Origin: Pyrinomonadaceae bacterium
Lineage (GTDB): Bacteria > Acidobacteriota > Blastocatellia > Pyrinomonadales > Pyrinomonadaceae
Length of the DNA stretch: 5,229 bases
Reading direction: 5' to 3'
Assembly (NCBI GenBank): GCA_013813825.1
Contig: JACCRA010000036.1
Location: 1 to 5,229, forward strand
This document shows, piece after piece, positions 1 to 5,229 of this stretch. A program made the translations under genes and the position numbers. The notes under the pieces were generated by a model, which worked only from the letters and a program-made list of their open reading frames with translations, was not told the DNA's origin and searched no databases. The stretch's first letter is position 1. Each line of letters starts with the position of its first letter.

Positions 1-2
1 AG

Positions 3-65
3 GGAGAGGTTGCCGCTCTGCGAAAGATTGTCAGTGATTACTTGAAGACGGAGACAGAAACCTAG
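3..65 (+). CDS. Possible C-terminal tail of an upstream gene (5' end outside window)
   Basis: One frame is open from the left edge to a TAG at 63-65 and encodes about 20 residues, GEVAALRKIVSDYLKTETET. The composition is that of a charged, helix-forming protein C-terminus. The other two forward frames close sooner and read as Arg/Cys-rich peptides that look non-coding. No domain can be recognised in so short a piece and the function is unknown. If real, the gene ends 93 bp before the symporter start and lies on the same strand. The call rests only on frame openness and amino acid composition. Confidence 0.35.
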   Translation, partial: GEVAALRKIVSDYLKTETET

Positions 66-147
66 TGTCCTTAATACACGCCGCTTCGATGGCTTGCTTT
101 TCACCGTTTTTTTGTTTCTTCAATTTAGCGAGCGGGTTACTAGCACT

Positions 148-151
148 GGAG
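148..151 (+). promoter_or_regulatory. Shine-Dalgarno site supporting the TTG start of the symporter
   Basis: GGAG lies 7 nt upstream of the TTG at 159. No ATG or GTG in that frame is better placed, so this site is the main argument for the TTG start. No convincing -35/-10 pair was found in 66-147; that stretch holds a T-rich run (107-120) and little else. Confidence 0.5.
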
Positions 152-158
152 CAAAGCT

Positions 159-1448
159 TTGGAATTCAGCGTCGTCGAAGGGCTGCGTGCCATTAAATTT
201 GATCTCGTGTTCACGCTGGCGCTGGCGGCGATCTTTTTGTTCGTCGGGAGCAGCTTGCAGCGGCGCGTGGGCGTGCTGGCACGGGCCAGCATTCCGGCGG
301 CGGCAATCGGCGGTTTGTTGTTCGCACTGTTGGTGTTGGCCCTACGTTCAAGTCAGACGCTCGGCGTGACTCTTGACAACAGCCTGCGCGCGCCCTTGCA
401 GACGGCTTTCTTCACGACCATCGGCTTGAGCGCGACGCTGGCGCTGCTGCGTGGCGGCGGCTGGCGAATGATCTTCTTTTTACTGCTCGCTTCGTTGACG
501 GCGGTGATGCAGAACGTCGCCGGCATCGGGATGGCGCGGTTGCTGCGCGTGCCGGACGCGCTCGGTATCATCTGCGGCGCGCTGACGCTGACGGGCGGGC
601 CGGCGACCGGACTCGGATTTCAAAAACTGATCGAGCAGGAAGGCATCGCCAGCGCGGGCGAACTGATCATCGCCGCCGCGACGTTCGGCATTTTCGTTTC
701 GAGCCTCGTGGGAAATCCGGTGGCGAGTTTGCTCATCCGCCGCTTTCGTCTATCCAAACCACAGGCCGAACGGGCGAAAGAACACAGCGGCGCGGACGAG
801 TTATGGGCGATTGGCTCGACGGGACCAATCGCCACGCTTGAAGACGAGTCCGTTGAAACCGTGGAGCTTCGTGTTGAGAAGGCGGAGTTGACGGGCGGCG
901 AGATGCTGCGTCACCTCTTGTTGATCCTGATTGTGATGGGCGTCGGGGCCGTGTTGAGCTTCGGTCTGACCCGACTCGGCTTGACGTTTCCCGGCTATGT
1001 CGGCGCGATGGTCGTCGCGGCGCTGGTGCGAAACTTTGATGATCGGCTCAAATGGTTTGGCATTAACATGCGCGCCGTCGATGCGTTGGGTGTCATCGCG
1101 CTGTCGCTGTTCCTCGTCATCGCGTTGATGGATTTGAAACTGTGGCAGTTGGCCGGGCTTGCGCTGCCAATGCTGTTGATCCTTGCGGTGCAAGTCGTCT
1201 TGATGATCCTGTACGCCGTCTTCCTGACTTTCGTTTTGATGGGGCGCGACTACGAGGCGGCGGTGACGGCGGGCGGGCACATCGGTTTCGGCCTCGGCAT
1301 CACGCCAAACGCCGTGGCGAACATGGAGGCGCTCGTCGCGCGCTACGGTCCCGCGCCGCGCAGTTTCCTCTACGTGCCCATCGTCGGCGCTTTCTTTATC
1401 GACTTCACGAACGTCCTGATCATCACGGCCTTTCTGAATTTCGTCTAA
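159..1448 (+). CDS. gltS: Sodium/glutamate symporter, GltS (ESS) family
   Basis: This is an inner-membrane secondary transporter expected to import glutamate with sodium ions. The 429-residue product is slightly longer than E. coli GltS (about 400) and is almost entirely hydrophobic helices in two halves. The halves are joined by a charged, probably cytoplasmic loop at about 195-248, which is rich in Glu, Arg and Lys. Each half has a glycine-rich loop: LTGGPATG at 144-151 and GGHIGFGLGITPNAVANMEA at 372-391. The second matches the GltS pattern GHxGFGLGATPTAIANM closely. Other family landmarks are VDALGVIALSLFLVIALMDL at 307-326 (E. coli has VLGNVSLSLFLAMALMGL), the preserved LKLWQLAGLALPML just after it, and VGAFFIDFTNVLII at 409-422. 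In the first loop the usual GGHGTG reads GGPATG, so the His is replaced by Pro. The TTG start is chosen from the GGAG site 7 nt upstream. The family call is firm; glutamate as the substrate is inferred from the family. Confidence 0.93.
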   Translation: MEFSVVEGLRAIKFDLVFTLALAAIFLFVGSSLQRRVGVLARASIPAAAIGGLLFALLVLALRSSQTLGVTLDNSLRAPLQTAFFTTIGLSATLALLRGGGWRMIFFLLLASLTAVMQNVAGIGMARLLRVPDALGIICGALTLTGGPATGLGFQKLIEQEGIASAGELIIAAATFGIFVSSLVGNPVASLLIRRFRLSKPQAERAKEHSGADELWAIGSTGPIATLEDESVETVELRVEKAELTGGEMLRHLLLILIVMGVGAVLSFGLTRLGLTFPGYVGAMVVAALVRNFDDRLKWFGINMRAVDALGVIALSLFLVIALMDLKLWQLAGLALPMLLILAVQVVLMILYAVFLTFVLMGRDYEAAVTAGGHIGFGLGITPNAVANMEALVARYGPAPRSFLYVPIVGAFFIDFTNVLIITAFLNFV

Positions 1449-1508
1449 CTGCCAAGCGCCGCTGATCAAAGAATGATGAGATTGAGGCAGGCGGAAAAAC
1501 ATCATCCA

Positions 1509-1584
1509 CGAAACACACGAAACGGCACGAAACAAAGAGCATGACCTTCGTGTCTCCGGCTTCGTGTTGTTTCGTGTGTTTTCG
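1509..1584. repeat. Long imperfect inverted repeat of CACGAAA-type units
   Basis: The left arm (1509-1531, CGAAACACACGAAACGGCAC followed by GAA) pairs with the right arm (1561-1584), with two adjacent mismatches (GG at 1524-1525) and one single-base bulge. The loop is about 29 nt. Both arms are built from the short motif CACGAAA or its complement, and CTTCGTGT also occurs twice in direct orientation (1546-1553 and 1560-1567). The stem begins about 60 bp after the symporter stop and 89 bp before the hydrolase start. It could act as a transcription terminator or be a dispersed intergenic repeat. No U-tract follows directly, so a classic intrinsic terminator is not supported. Confidence 0.6.
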
Positions 1585-1672
1585 CGGGTAAATCTTTTCT
1601 GGTGTTCCAATCTTATGTGTTCTGATTTTAAGATACTCGGCCGTGAAACTCGAAAACCGTGGGATGAAAAAT

Positions 1673-2656
1673 ATGTTGCGACAAACCAGCGCGAGCTTTT
1701 TAACTTTAACAATGGCCTTTGCCTTGTGTGCGCCGCAGGCTCTAGGACAGACACGCCCGGCGCGGACGAAGCTTGAGCCAGCGGTCGCGCCGCCGGCCTC
1801 TTCACCCGCGCTTCAGGCGGTGGTTGACAAGGCGGCTCAAGAGGCTTTGAAAAAGTTCGCGGACCAGCAACTGAAGCCGGAGCAGCTTGCGATCACGCTG
1901 ATTGATCTGAACGAGGCGGGGCGGCCAATTGAGGCCAGCTATCGTGGCGACGAGCGCATTTATCCGGCGAGCGTTGTTAAGATGTTTTTCCTCGTCGCGG
2001 CGCATCGTTGGATGGAGGACGGAAAGCTGAAGGAGACGGAGGAGCTTAATCGCGCGCTCAAGGACATGATCGTGGATTCCTCGAACGACGCGACCGGCTA
2101 CGTCTTAGATGTGCTCACCGGCTCGACGAGCGGCCTCGAACTCCCGCCCGAACAGATGAAACAGTGGCAACATCAGCGCGACGCCGTCAACCGCTATTTC
2201 ACGTCGCTCGGCTACCGCAACATCAACGTCAATCAGAAAACTTTCTGCGAAGACGCTTACGGCCGCGAGCGTTTTTCGCGCGGCCCGAACGGCGAAAATC
2301 GCAACAAGCTGACCACCAGCGCGACCGCGCGCCTGTTAGCCGAGATCACCGCCGGGCGCGCTGTCACCCCGGAGCGCAGTCGCCAGATGATGGAGTTGAT
2401 GAAGCGCGACTTCGCTGGCACGAGCAACGACCCCGACGATCAAGCGCACGGCTTCACCGGCATCGCGCTTGCACCGGGCGCGCGCCTCTGGTCAAAAGCC
2501 GGTTGGACCAGTACCACGCGCCACGATGCCGCTTACGTCGAGTTACCGAACAAGCGTCGCTTCGTCCTCGTCACGTTCACCGAGCATCAGAGCCGCGTCC
2601 GCGACATCATCCCGACTGTCGCGCGTGTGATCATTGACGAACTTCAGAAACAGTGA
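1673..2656 (+). CDS. Exported serine hydrolase of the class A beta-lactamase / penicillin-binding fold
   Basis: The product (327 residues from this start) begins with a signal peptide: Arg3, a hydrophobic stretch at about 9-21, and a likely cut after ALG near residue 25. It should therefore act in the periplasm or outside the cell. Active-site motifs appear in class A order. SVVK at 100-103 is the SxxK nucleophile motif, preceded by YPA. SSN at 136-138 stands where SDN is expected. SKAGWTST at 274-281 stands where KTG is expected, followed by a beta strand pair (AAYVEL, RFVLVTFTEH). Between them, NKLTTSATARLLAEI at 211-225 matches the TTTPxxMA region after the omega loop. No ExxLN omega-loop motif carrying the deacylating Glu is evident, so real beta-lactamase activity is doubtful; a D-Ala-D-Ala-type peptidase, esterase or scavenger role is possible. 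Earlier in-frame starts exist at 1643 (GTG) and 1664 (ATG). I prefer ATG 1673 because GGGA lies 8 nt upstream, but the start is uncertain by up to 30 nt. Confidence 0.85.
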   Translation: MLRQTSASFLTLTMAFALCAPQALGQTRPARTKLEPAVAPPASSPALQAVVDKAAQEALKKFADQQLKPEQLAITLIDLNEAGRPIEASYRGDERIYPASVVKMFFLVAAHRWMEDGKLKETEELNRALKDMIVDSSNDATGYVLDVLTGSTSGLELPPEQMKQWQHQRDAVNRYFTSLGYRNINVNQKTFCEDAYGRERFSRGPNGENRNKLTTSATARLLAEITAGRAVTPERSRQMMELMKRDFAGTSNDPDDQAHGFTGIALAPGARLWSKAGWTSTTRHDAAYVELPNKRRFVLVTFTEHQSRVRDIIPTVARVIIDELQKQ

Positions 2657-2713
2657 CAAGGGACGAGTGAAAAGAGAAAATCAACAGCGTCGCAGACTAC
2701 CTCGGTTTGCTCG

Positions 2714-3373
2714 TCACTCATACTGCTTTTGCGCCAGAATCGCGGATTTGGTCCAGCCGATGGGATCGAGCGGAGGAAAGCGGTGGTGCGCGCGGATTTG
2801 GAAATAGCGTCTGGTATGCTCTTCGACTTTGCGGGGCGGGTGGGTTTTGAAGCGGAACATGATTTCGAGCAGCGTACTGGCGAAGGCCGGTCTGACCGGC
2901 AGATGCAGGAGGTGGCCGCCGGGCTTCAGCACGCGCGCCAGTTCGCCCAAACCTTCACGGAGCGGGACGTATTCGAGCGCGCCGCTAGTGATGACGCTAT
3001 CGAACGCCGCGTCGGGGAAGGGCAGGGACAAGAGATTCGCCTGCGCGAACCTGACACGGTGGCGTGAGTCGTGGTCTTGTTGCGCGACGGCGGCGCTGGC
3101 TTTCTCGATGGAAGGCAGAGATAGATCGACCGCCGTGATCACGGCCGGGCGGACGAGAGCGCGCAGCAACGAGAGCGTCAACAGTCCGGTGCCGCAACCG
3201 GCGTCGAGGACGTGCGCGCCATCGGGCAAGGGCAACGGATGGCGGCGAAAGTAGTTTTCGAGCGAGCGGCCGTAGCCGTTGAATTTGAAAGTGAAATCAT
3301 AGAGGCGTGCGATCCGGTCGTAAAACTTACCGGCCCCGGCGCTTTTGGCTTCCAACACTGATTGATTTTGCAT
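2714..3373 (-). CDS. Class I SAM-dependent methyltransferase (UbiE/Methyltransf_11-like)
   Basis: This 219-residue soluble protein should transfer a methyl group from S-adenosylmethionine; its acceptor cannot be told from sequence. The Rossmann-type landmarks are in order: YDRIARLYD at 18-26 (the YDxxAxxYD lead-in common in UbiE-like enzymes), motif I VLDAGCGTG at 55-63, the acidic end of strand 2 in AVDLS at 81-85 (Asp83 probably binds the ribose), DAAFDSVITSGALEYVP at 121-137 for motif II, and RVLKPGG at 147-153 for motif III. The C-terminal part (about 160-219) is short and rich in Arg, His and Pro, with no obvious membrane segment. The ATG at 3373-3371 has no strong Shine-Dalgarno site; a TACAAT -10-like box lies just upstream at 3397-3392. 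The gene converges on the serine hydrolase (57 bp between stops) and diverges from the desaturase-like gene. The lipid or quinone methyltransferase options are inference from family and neighbour. Confidence 0.88.
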   Translation of the reverse strand: MQNQSVLEAKSAGAGKFYDRIARLYDFTFKFNGYGRSLENYFRRHPLPLPDGAHVLDAGCGTGLLTLSLLRALVRPAVITAVDLSLPSIEKASAAVAQQDHDSRHRVRFAQANLLSLPFPDAAFDSVITSGALEYVPLREGLGELARVLKPGGHLLHLPVRPAFASTLLEIMFRFKTHPPRKVEEHTRRYFQIRAHHRFPPLDPIGWTKSAILAQKQYE

Positions 3374-3391
3374 CGTTCTTTGGTCTGCGCT

Positions 3392-3397
3392 ATTGTA
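3392..3397 (-). promoter_or_regulatory. Candidate -10 box for the methyltransferase
   Basis: Read on the minus strand this is TACAAT, five of six matches to TATAAT, about 18 nt before the methyltransferase ATG. It would give a very short 5' leader. No TTGACA-like -35 is found at 16-18 bp spacing, because that stretch is GC-rich. The call is therefore weak. Confidence 0.25.
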
Positions 3398-3558
3398 TCG
3401 CCGCGCGCAGGACAGCGCCGCCCGGCGTGTCCCGGCTCACTCGCCACAGTCAAATTAGAGCGCACGTCGGGGCGGCGACAACGTCTCCGGCGAAAATCCA
3501 CAAGCCTGTTTAAGTGCGTAACTTGTCTGTTCTTATACCCACACTCTGTAATTTCTAC

Positions 3559-3566
3559 AAGGAGAG
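3559..3566 (+). promoter_or_regulatory. Strong Shine-Dalgarno site fixing the desaturase start
   Basis: AAGGAGAG lies 7 nt from the GTG at 3572 (spacing measured from AAGGAG) and is the best ribosome binding site in the window. It decides the start: the frame stays open far upstream to 3362, but that extension is Arg-rich, carries no family similarity that I recognise, and would overlap the start of the divergent methyltransferase. Confidence 0.8.
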
Positions 3567-3571
3567 TACCT

Positions 3572-4384
3572 GTGTTCGAGACCGAAAGCGACGTTCTAGA
3601 CTGGTATGAGAACCAGCCGCGCGCCATTACTAAAGAATTTCTCAACGACATCGAGTGGAACAAAATCAAAGACCAGCCGATCAACCCGGCCTTCAAGCCG
3701 GTGATCACATACATGCGCGATGTCGAGAGTTTTACTGAAATCTACTATCAAGAACTGCTTCGCACTCCGACTGGCAAAAATCCTGTGATCCGCAAATTCA
3801 TGGAGCGTTGGAGCGGCGAAGAGAATCAGCACGCCGAACTTTTGAATCGCTTTCTTGGCGAAGCCGGGTTCCCTTCAAGCGAAGCTTGGCAGCAAGAGGC
3901 CAAAGCCGCGATCCCTTTCCGCTACACTTTCGAGAATCGCCTCTATCCGGTAATTACTAACTGCTTCGGTAAGTATTTTTCGGGCGCGCACATGGTCTGG
4001 GGGGCGATCAACGAGATGACTACCCTGCAAGGCTACCGCCGCCTGTGGCAACTGGCCGAACATCCGGTGCTGGAAAAACTGTTGCGCGCCATCGCGCAGG
4101 AAGAATCGATCCACACCCACTTTTACTGGAGCATCGCCCGCCTGAAGCTCGAACAGTCTGGCTTTTCACGCAACTTGGCGCGCTTCGTTATCGGCAAGTT
4201 CTGGACGCCGGTGGGGCAGGGCACGAAGCCGAAGCGGGAAACTGATTACGTGATTGGGACCCTGTTCAAAGGCGAGGAAGGCGTCAATTTCTTTGATCGC
4301 AACGTCAACCAGCGGCTCGAAATGTTGCCCGGCTTCGACGGCCTCGGAAAAGTCACCCAGCGAATTGCGCGGATCGCCCTCTAA
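3572..4384 (+). CDS. Acyl-ACP desaturase-like diiron protein (ferritin-like fold, FA_desaturase_2 type)
   Basis: Family members use a non-haem diiron centre to insert a double bond into a fatty acyl chain on acyl carrier protein, with electrons from ferredoxin. The product has 270 residues and no signal peptide or membrane segment, as expected of the soluble class. All six ligands of the plant stearoyl-ACP desaturase pattern can be placed: Glu56 (helix with TEIYYQELL), Glu84 and His87 in EENQH, Glu148 in GAINEMTTLQGYRR, and Glu178 and His181 in EESIH. WSGEENQHAELLNRFL at 80-95 parallels the plant sequence WTAEENRHGDLLNKYL. The protein is shorter than plant enzymes (about 360 mature residues), missing N-terminal sequence and with a divergent C-terminal part after about residue 200. 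The GTG start is set by AAGGAG 7 nt upstream. It is divergent from the methyltransferase across 198 bp. Another diiron oxidase or oxygenase of the same superfamily, acting on a non-ACP substrate, cannot be excluded. Confidence 0.85.
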   Translation: MFETESDVLDWYENQPRAITKEFLNDIEWNKIKDQPINPAFKPVITYMRDVESFTEIYYQELLRTPTGKNPVIRKFMERWSGEENQHAELLNRFLGEAGFPSSEAWQQEAKAAIPFRYTFENRLYPVITNCFGKYFSGAHMVWGAINEMTTLQGYRRLWQLAEHPVLEKLLRAIAQEESIHTHFYWSIARLKLEQSGFSRNLARFVIGKFWTPVGQGTKPKRETDYVIGTLFKGEEGVNFFDRNVNQRLEMLPGFDGLGKVTQRIARIAL

Positions 4385-4421
4385 AGGATAATCTTTAACC
4401 TCAAAACTGTGGCGCGTCGCC

Positions 4422-4476
4422 GCCGCTCAGTCCGGCATCATTCGCCTGCGGAATGAACACAGCGGCTAATTGTTTT
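4422..4476 (+). terminator. Possible stem-loop terminator downstream of the desaturase
   Basis: GCCGCT (4422-4427) can pair with AGCGGC (4461-4466). A second small hairpin, CATTC/GAATG (4439-4443 with 4451-4455), is nested inside. The outer stem is followed by TAATTGTTTT, a modestly U-rich stretch. It sits about 40 bp after the desaturase stop. The large loop and imperfect U-tract make this a weak intrinsic-terminator candidate. Confidence 0.3.
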
Positions 4477-4482
4477 CGGCGT

Positions 4483-4521
4483 CAGATTTTCAAATTTGAG
4501 ATTTCAGATTTGAAATTTGAG
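4483..4521. repeat. AT-rich near-duplicate with internal inverted repeat
   Basis: CAGATTTTCAAATTTGAG (4483-4500) is followed after 4 nt by CAGATTTGAAATTTGAG (4505-4521). The copies differ only by TC versus G in the middle. The first contains the perfect palindrome TCAAATTTGA (4490-4499), and TCAAATTT (4490-4497) can also pair with AAATTTGA (4513-4520) to form a hairpin. The AT-rich block stands out sharply from the GC-rich sequence around it. It is non-coding and could be a dispersed repeat, a protein-binding site or a decayed element. The rest of the 4385-4654 spacer holds only the hairpin described separately and weak promoter-like words (for example TACAAA at 4620-4625). Confidence 0.55.
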
Positions 4522-4654
4522 AACCGAAATAGCTGTGCTTGTGTGCTACATCTGCCGGGTAGGTGTCTAGCTTGATCGGCGTCGGTCTGTTTCCGCTGGC
4601 GCGGTTGAGCGCGTCGAGTTACAAATCAAAAAAGTCTGAACCCATTAGTCAGCC

Positions 4655-5229
4655 ATGAAAAAACTGCTGCCCCTTGTCATCATTGGCGGCGTCCTGATCG
4701 TCGCGCTTGGCGGAGCCGCCATGCTCTTAAAATCACCATCATCGTCGTCGCCGGCAAACTCGTCGTTCGCGAGTCCGACGCCCGGAGCGGCGCAGGCAAC
4801 TGCTTCCGCGAGGCAGCCGGCAGTTGTCGCCGCTGATGAAAAGCCGGTGCATGTTAGGGGACGCGCCGACGCGCCAGTGCTGGTCGAAGAGTTTGGCGAT
4901 TTTCAGTGCCCGCCGTGCGGACAGTTTCACCCGATCATGAGCCGGATCGAGCGCGACTTCCCGACGCAAGTCCGTTTCTCGTTTCGCCACTTCCCGATCA
5001 AAACCCAGCACCCGCACGCGGTGCTGGCCGCGCACGCCACCGAGGCAGCCGGCCTGCAAGGCAAGTTTTGGGAACTGCACGATGTGATCTATGAGAAGCA
5101 GGCCGAATGGAAGGACGCGAAGGACGCGCGACCGATCTTTACGAACTATGCCCGCGCTCTCGGCTTGGATATGCAGAAATTCGCGCAGGACATTGATAGC
5201 ACCCCTGCCAGTATGCGCCTTGTTGTTGA
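4655..5229 (+). CDS. DsbA/BdbD-like thiol-disulfide oxidoreductase, membrane-anchored, 3' end cut by window
   Basis: The visible 191 residues (no stop before the edge) belong to the thioredoxin-fold DsbA family (Thioredoxin_4 type), which makes or shuffles disulfide bonds in proteins outside the cytoplasm. MKKLLP and a hydrophobic segment at about 6-25 form a signal anchor or signal peptide. A flexible linker rich in Ser, Ala and Pro runs from about 27 to 60, including a run of five Ser at 28-32 interrupted only by Pro27 before it. The catalytic domain begins near VHVRGRADAPVLVEEFGDFQ (65-84), whose 'G..DAPV.vveF.DFqCP.C' layout is typical. The redox motif is CPPC at 85-88. FRHFPI at 110-115 and the helical insert with HAVLAAHATEAAGLQGKFWE at 121-140 also match the family. 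The cis-Pro GTPTFFING region expected next lies beyond the window. No clear Shine-Dalgarno site precedes the ATG; the start is chosen because it gives a complete MKK signal region. Oxidase versus isomerase function is not resolved. Confidence 0.88.
   Translation, partial: MKKLLPLVIIGGVLIVALGGAAMLLKSPSSSSPANSSFASPTPGAAQATASARQPAVVAADEKPVHVRGRADAPVLVEEFGDFQCPPCGQFHPIMSRIERDFPTQVRFSFRHFPIKTQHPHAVLAAHATEAAGLQGKFWELHDVIYEKQAEWKDAKDARPIFTNYARALGLDMQKFAQDIDSTPASMRLVV

Noticed and set aside
94..369. Open frame starting at TTG 94, overlapping the 5' end of the symporter
   Set aside because: It is a different frame within the well-supported gltS coding region, its product is rich in Cys, Trp and Arg, and it has no recognisable domain.
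801..1805. Long minus-strand open frame of 334 codons
   Set aside because: It is antisense to gltS and the hydrolase start and runs through the inverted repeat. The product is dominated by Arg, His, Gln and Asp, typical of the shadow of a GC-rich membrane protein gene.
2164..2637. Plus-strand open frame inside the serine hydrolase
   Set aside because: It is an Arg/His-rich shadow in another frame of a gene with clear active-site motifs.
3523..3552. Possible promoter TTGTCT (3523-3528) / TGTAAT (3547-3552) before the desaturase
   Set aside because: The start of transcription would fall on or next to the Shine-Dalgarno site at 3559. The alternative TTATAC at 3533 has no good -35, so neither is supported.
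3362..3571. N-terminal extension of the desaturase frame
   Set aside because: It is Arg-rich and would overlap the methyltransferase start, and the strong AAGGAG at 3559 marks GTG 3572 as the true start.
3178..3714. Minus-strand open frame spanning the methyltransferase start and the desaturase start
   Set aside because: It overlaps both supported genes out of frame, and its sequence shows no domain or suitable ribosome binding site.
4739..5080. Minus-strand open frame opposite the oxidoreductase
   Set aside because: It is antisense to the CPPC-containing DsbA-like gene, is Arg-rich and has no recognisable family.
5112..5129. Tandem 9-bp duplication AAGGACGCG in the oxidoreductase
   Set aside because: It lies in frame, encodes KDAKDA in a helical region and is too short to mean more than a chance or slippage repeat.

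Overview
The window carries five recognisable protein genes, plus what may be the last codons of a sixth. It looks like ordinary chromosomal DNA of a free-living Gram-negative-type bacterium with moderately high GC. I see no phage, transposase, CRISPR, toxin-antitoxin or RNA-gene signature. The mix of genes, the loose spacing and the simple AT-rich and CACGAAA-type intergenic repeats would suit Acidobacteriota (for example Blastocatellia). That placement is an impression and was not tested.

Layout, left to right. Bases 3-65 may be the C-terminal end of an upstream gene. A GltS-type sodium/glutamate symporter follows (159-1448, +, TTG start). A spacer of about 220 bp holds a long imperfect inverted repeat (1509-1584). 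Next is an exported serine hydrolase of the class A beta-lactamase fold (1673-2656, +). It converges on a small class I SAM-dependent methyltransferase (2714-3373, -). A 198-bp divergent intergenic region separates the methyltransferase from a diiron acyl-ACP desaturase-like protein (3572-4384, +), which has a strong Shine-Dalgarno site and all six expected metal ligands. A 270-bp spacer with a GC-rich hairpin and an AT-rich near-duplicate repeat comes next. The last gene is a membrane-anchored DsbA/BdbD-like thiol oxidoreductase with a CPPC motif, cut by the right edge (4655-5229).

The genes do not form one obvious pathway or operon. Each same-strand pair is separated by more than 200 bp, and the methyltransferase is on the opposite strand. 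The only arrangement hinting at a joint role is the divergent methyltransferase/desaturase pair, which could share regulation and act on lipid or acyl substrates; this is inference. The points most worth a second look are the serine hydrolase, which lacks a recognisable class A omega-loop motif and has KAG in place of KTG; the compact desaturase beside a methyltransferase; a His-to-Pro change in a conserved GltS loop; and the two intergenic repeats. I found no convincing evidence of a new biological system.
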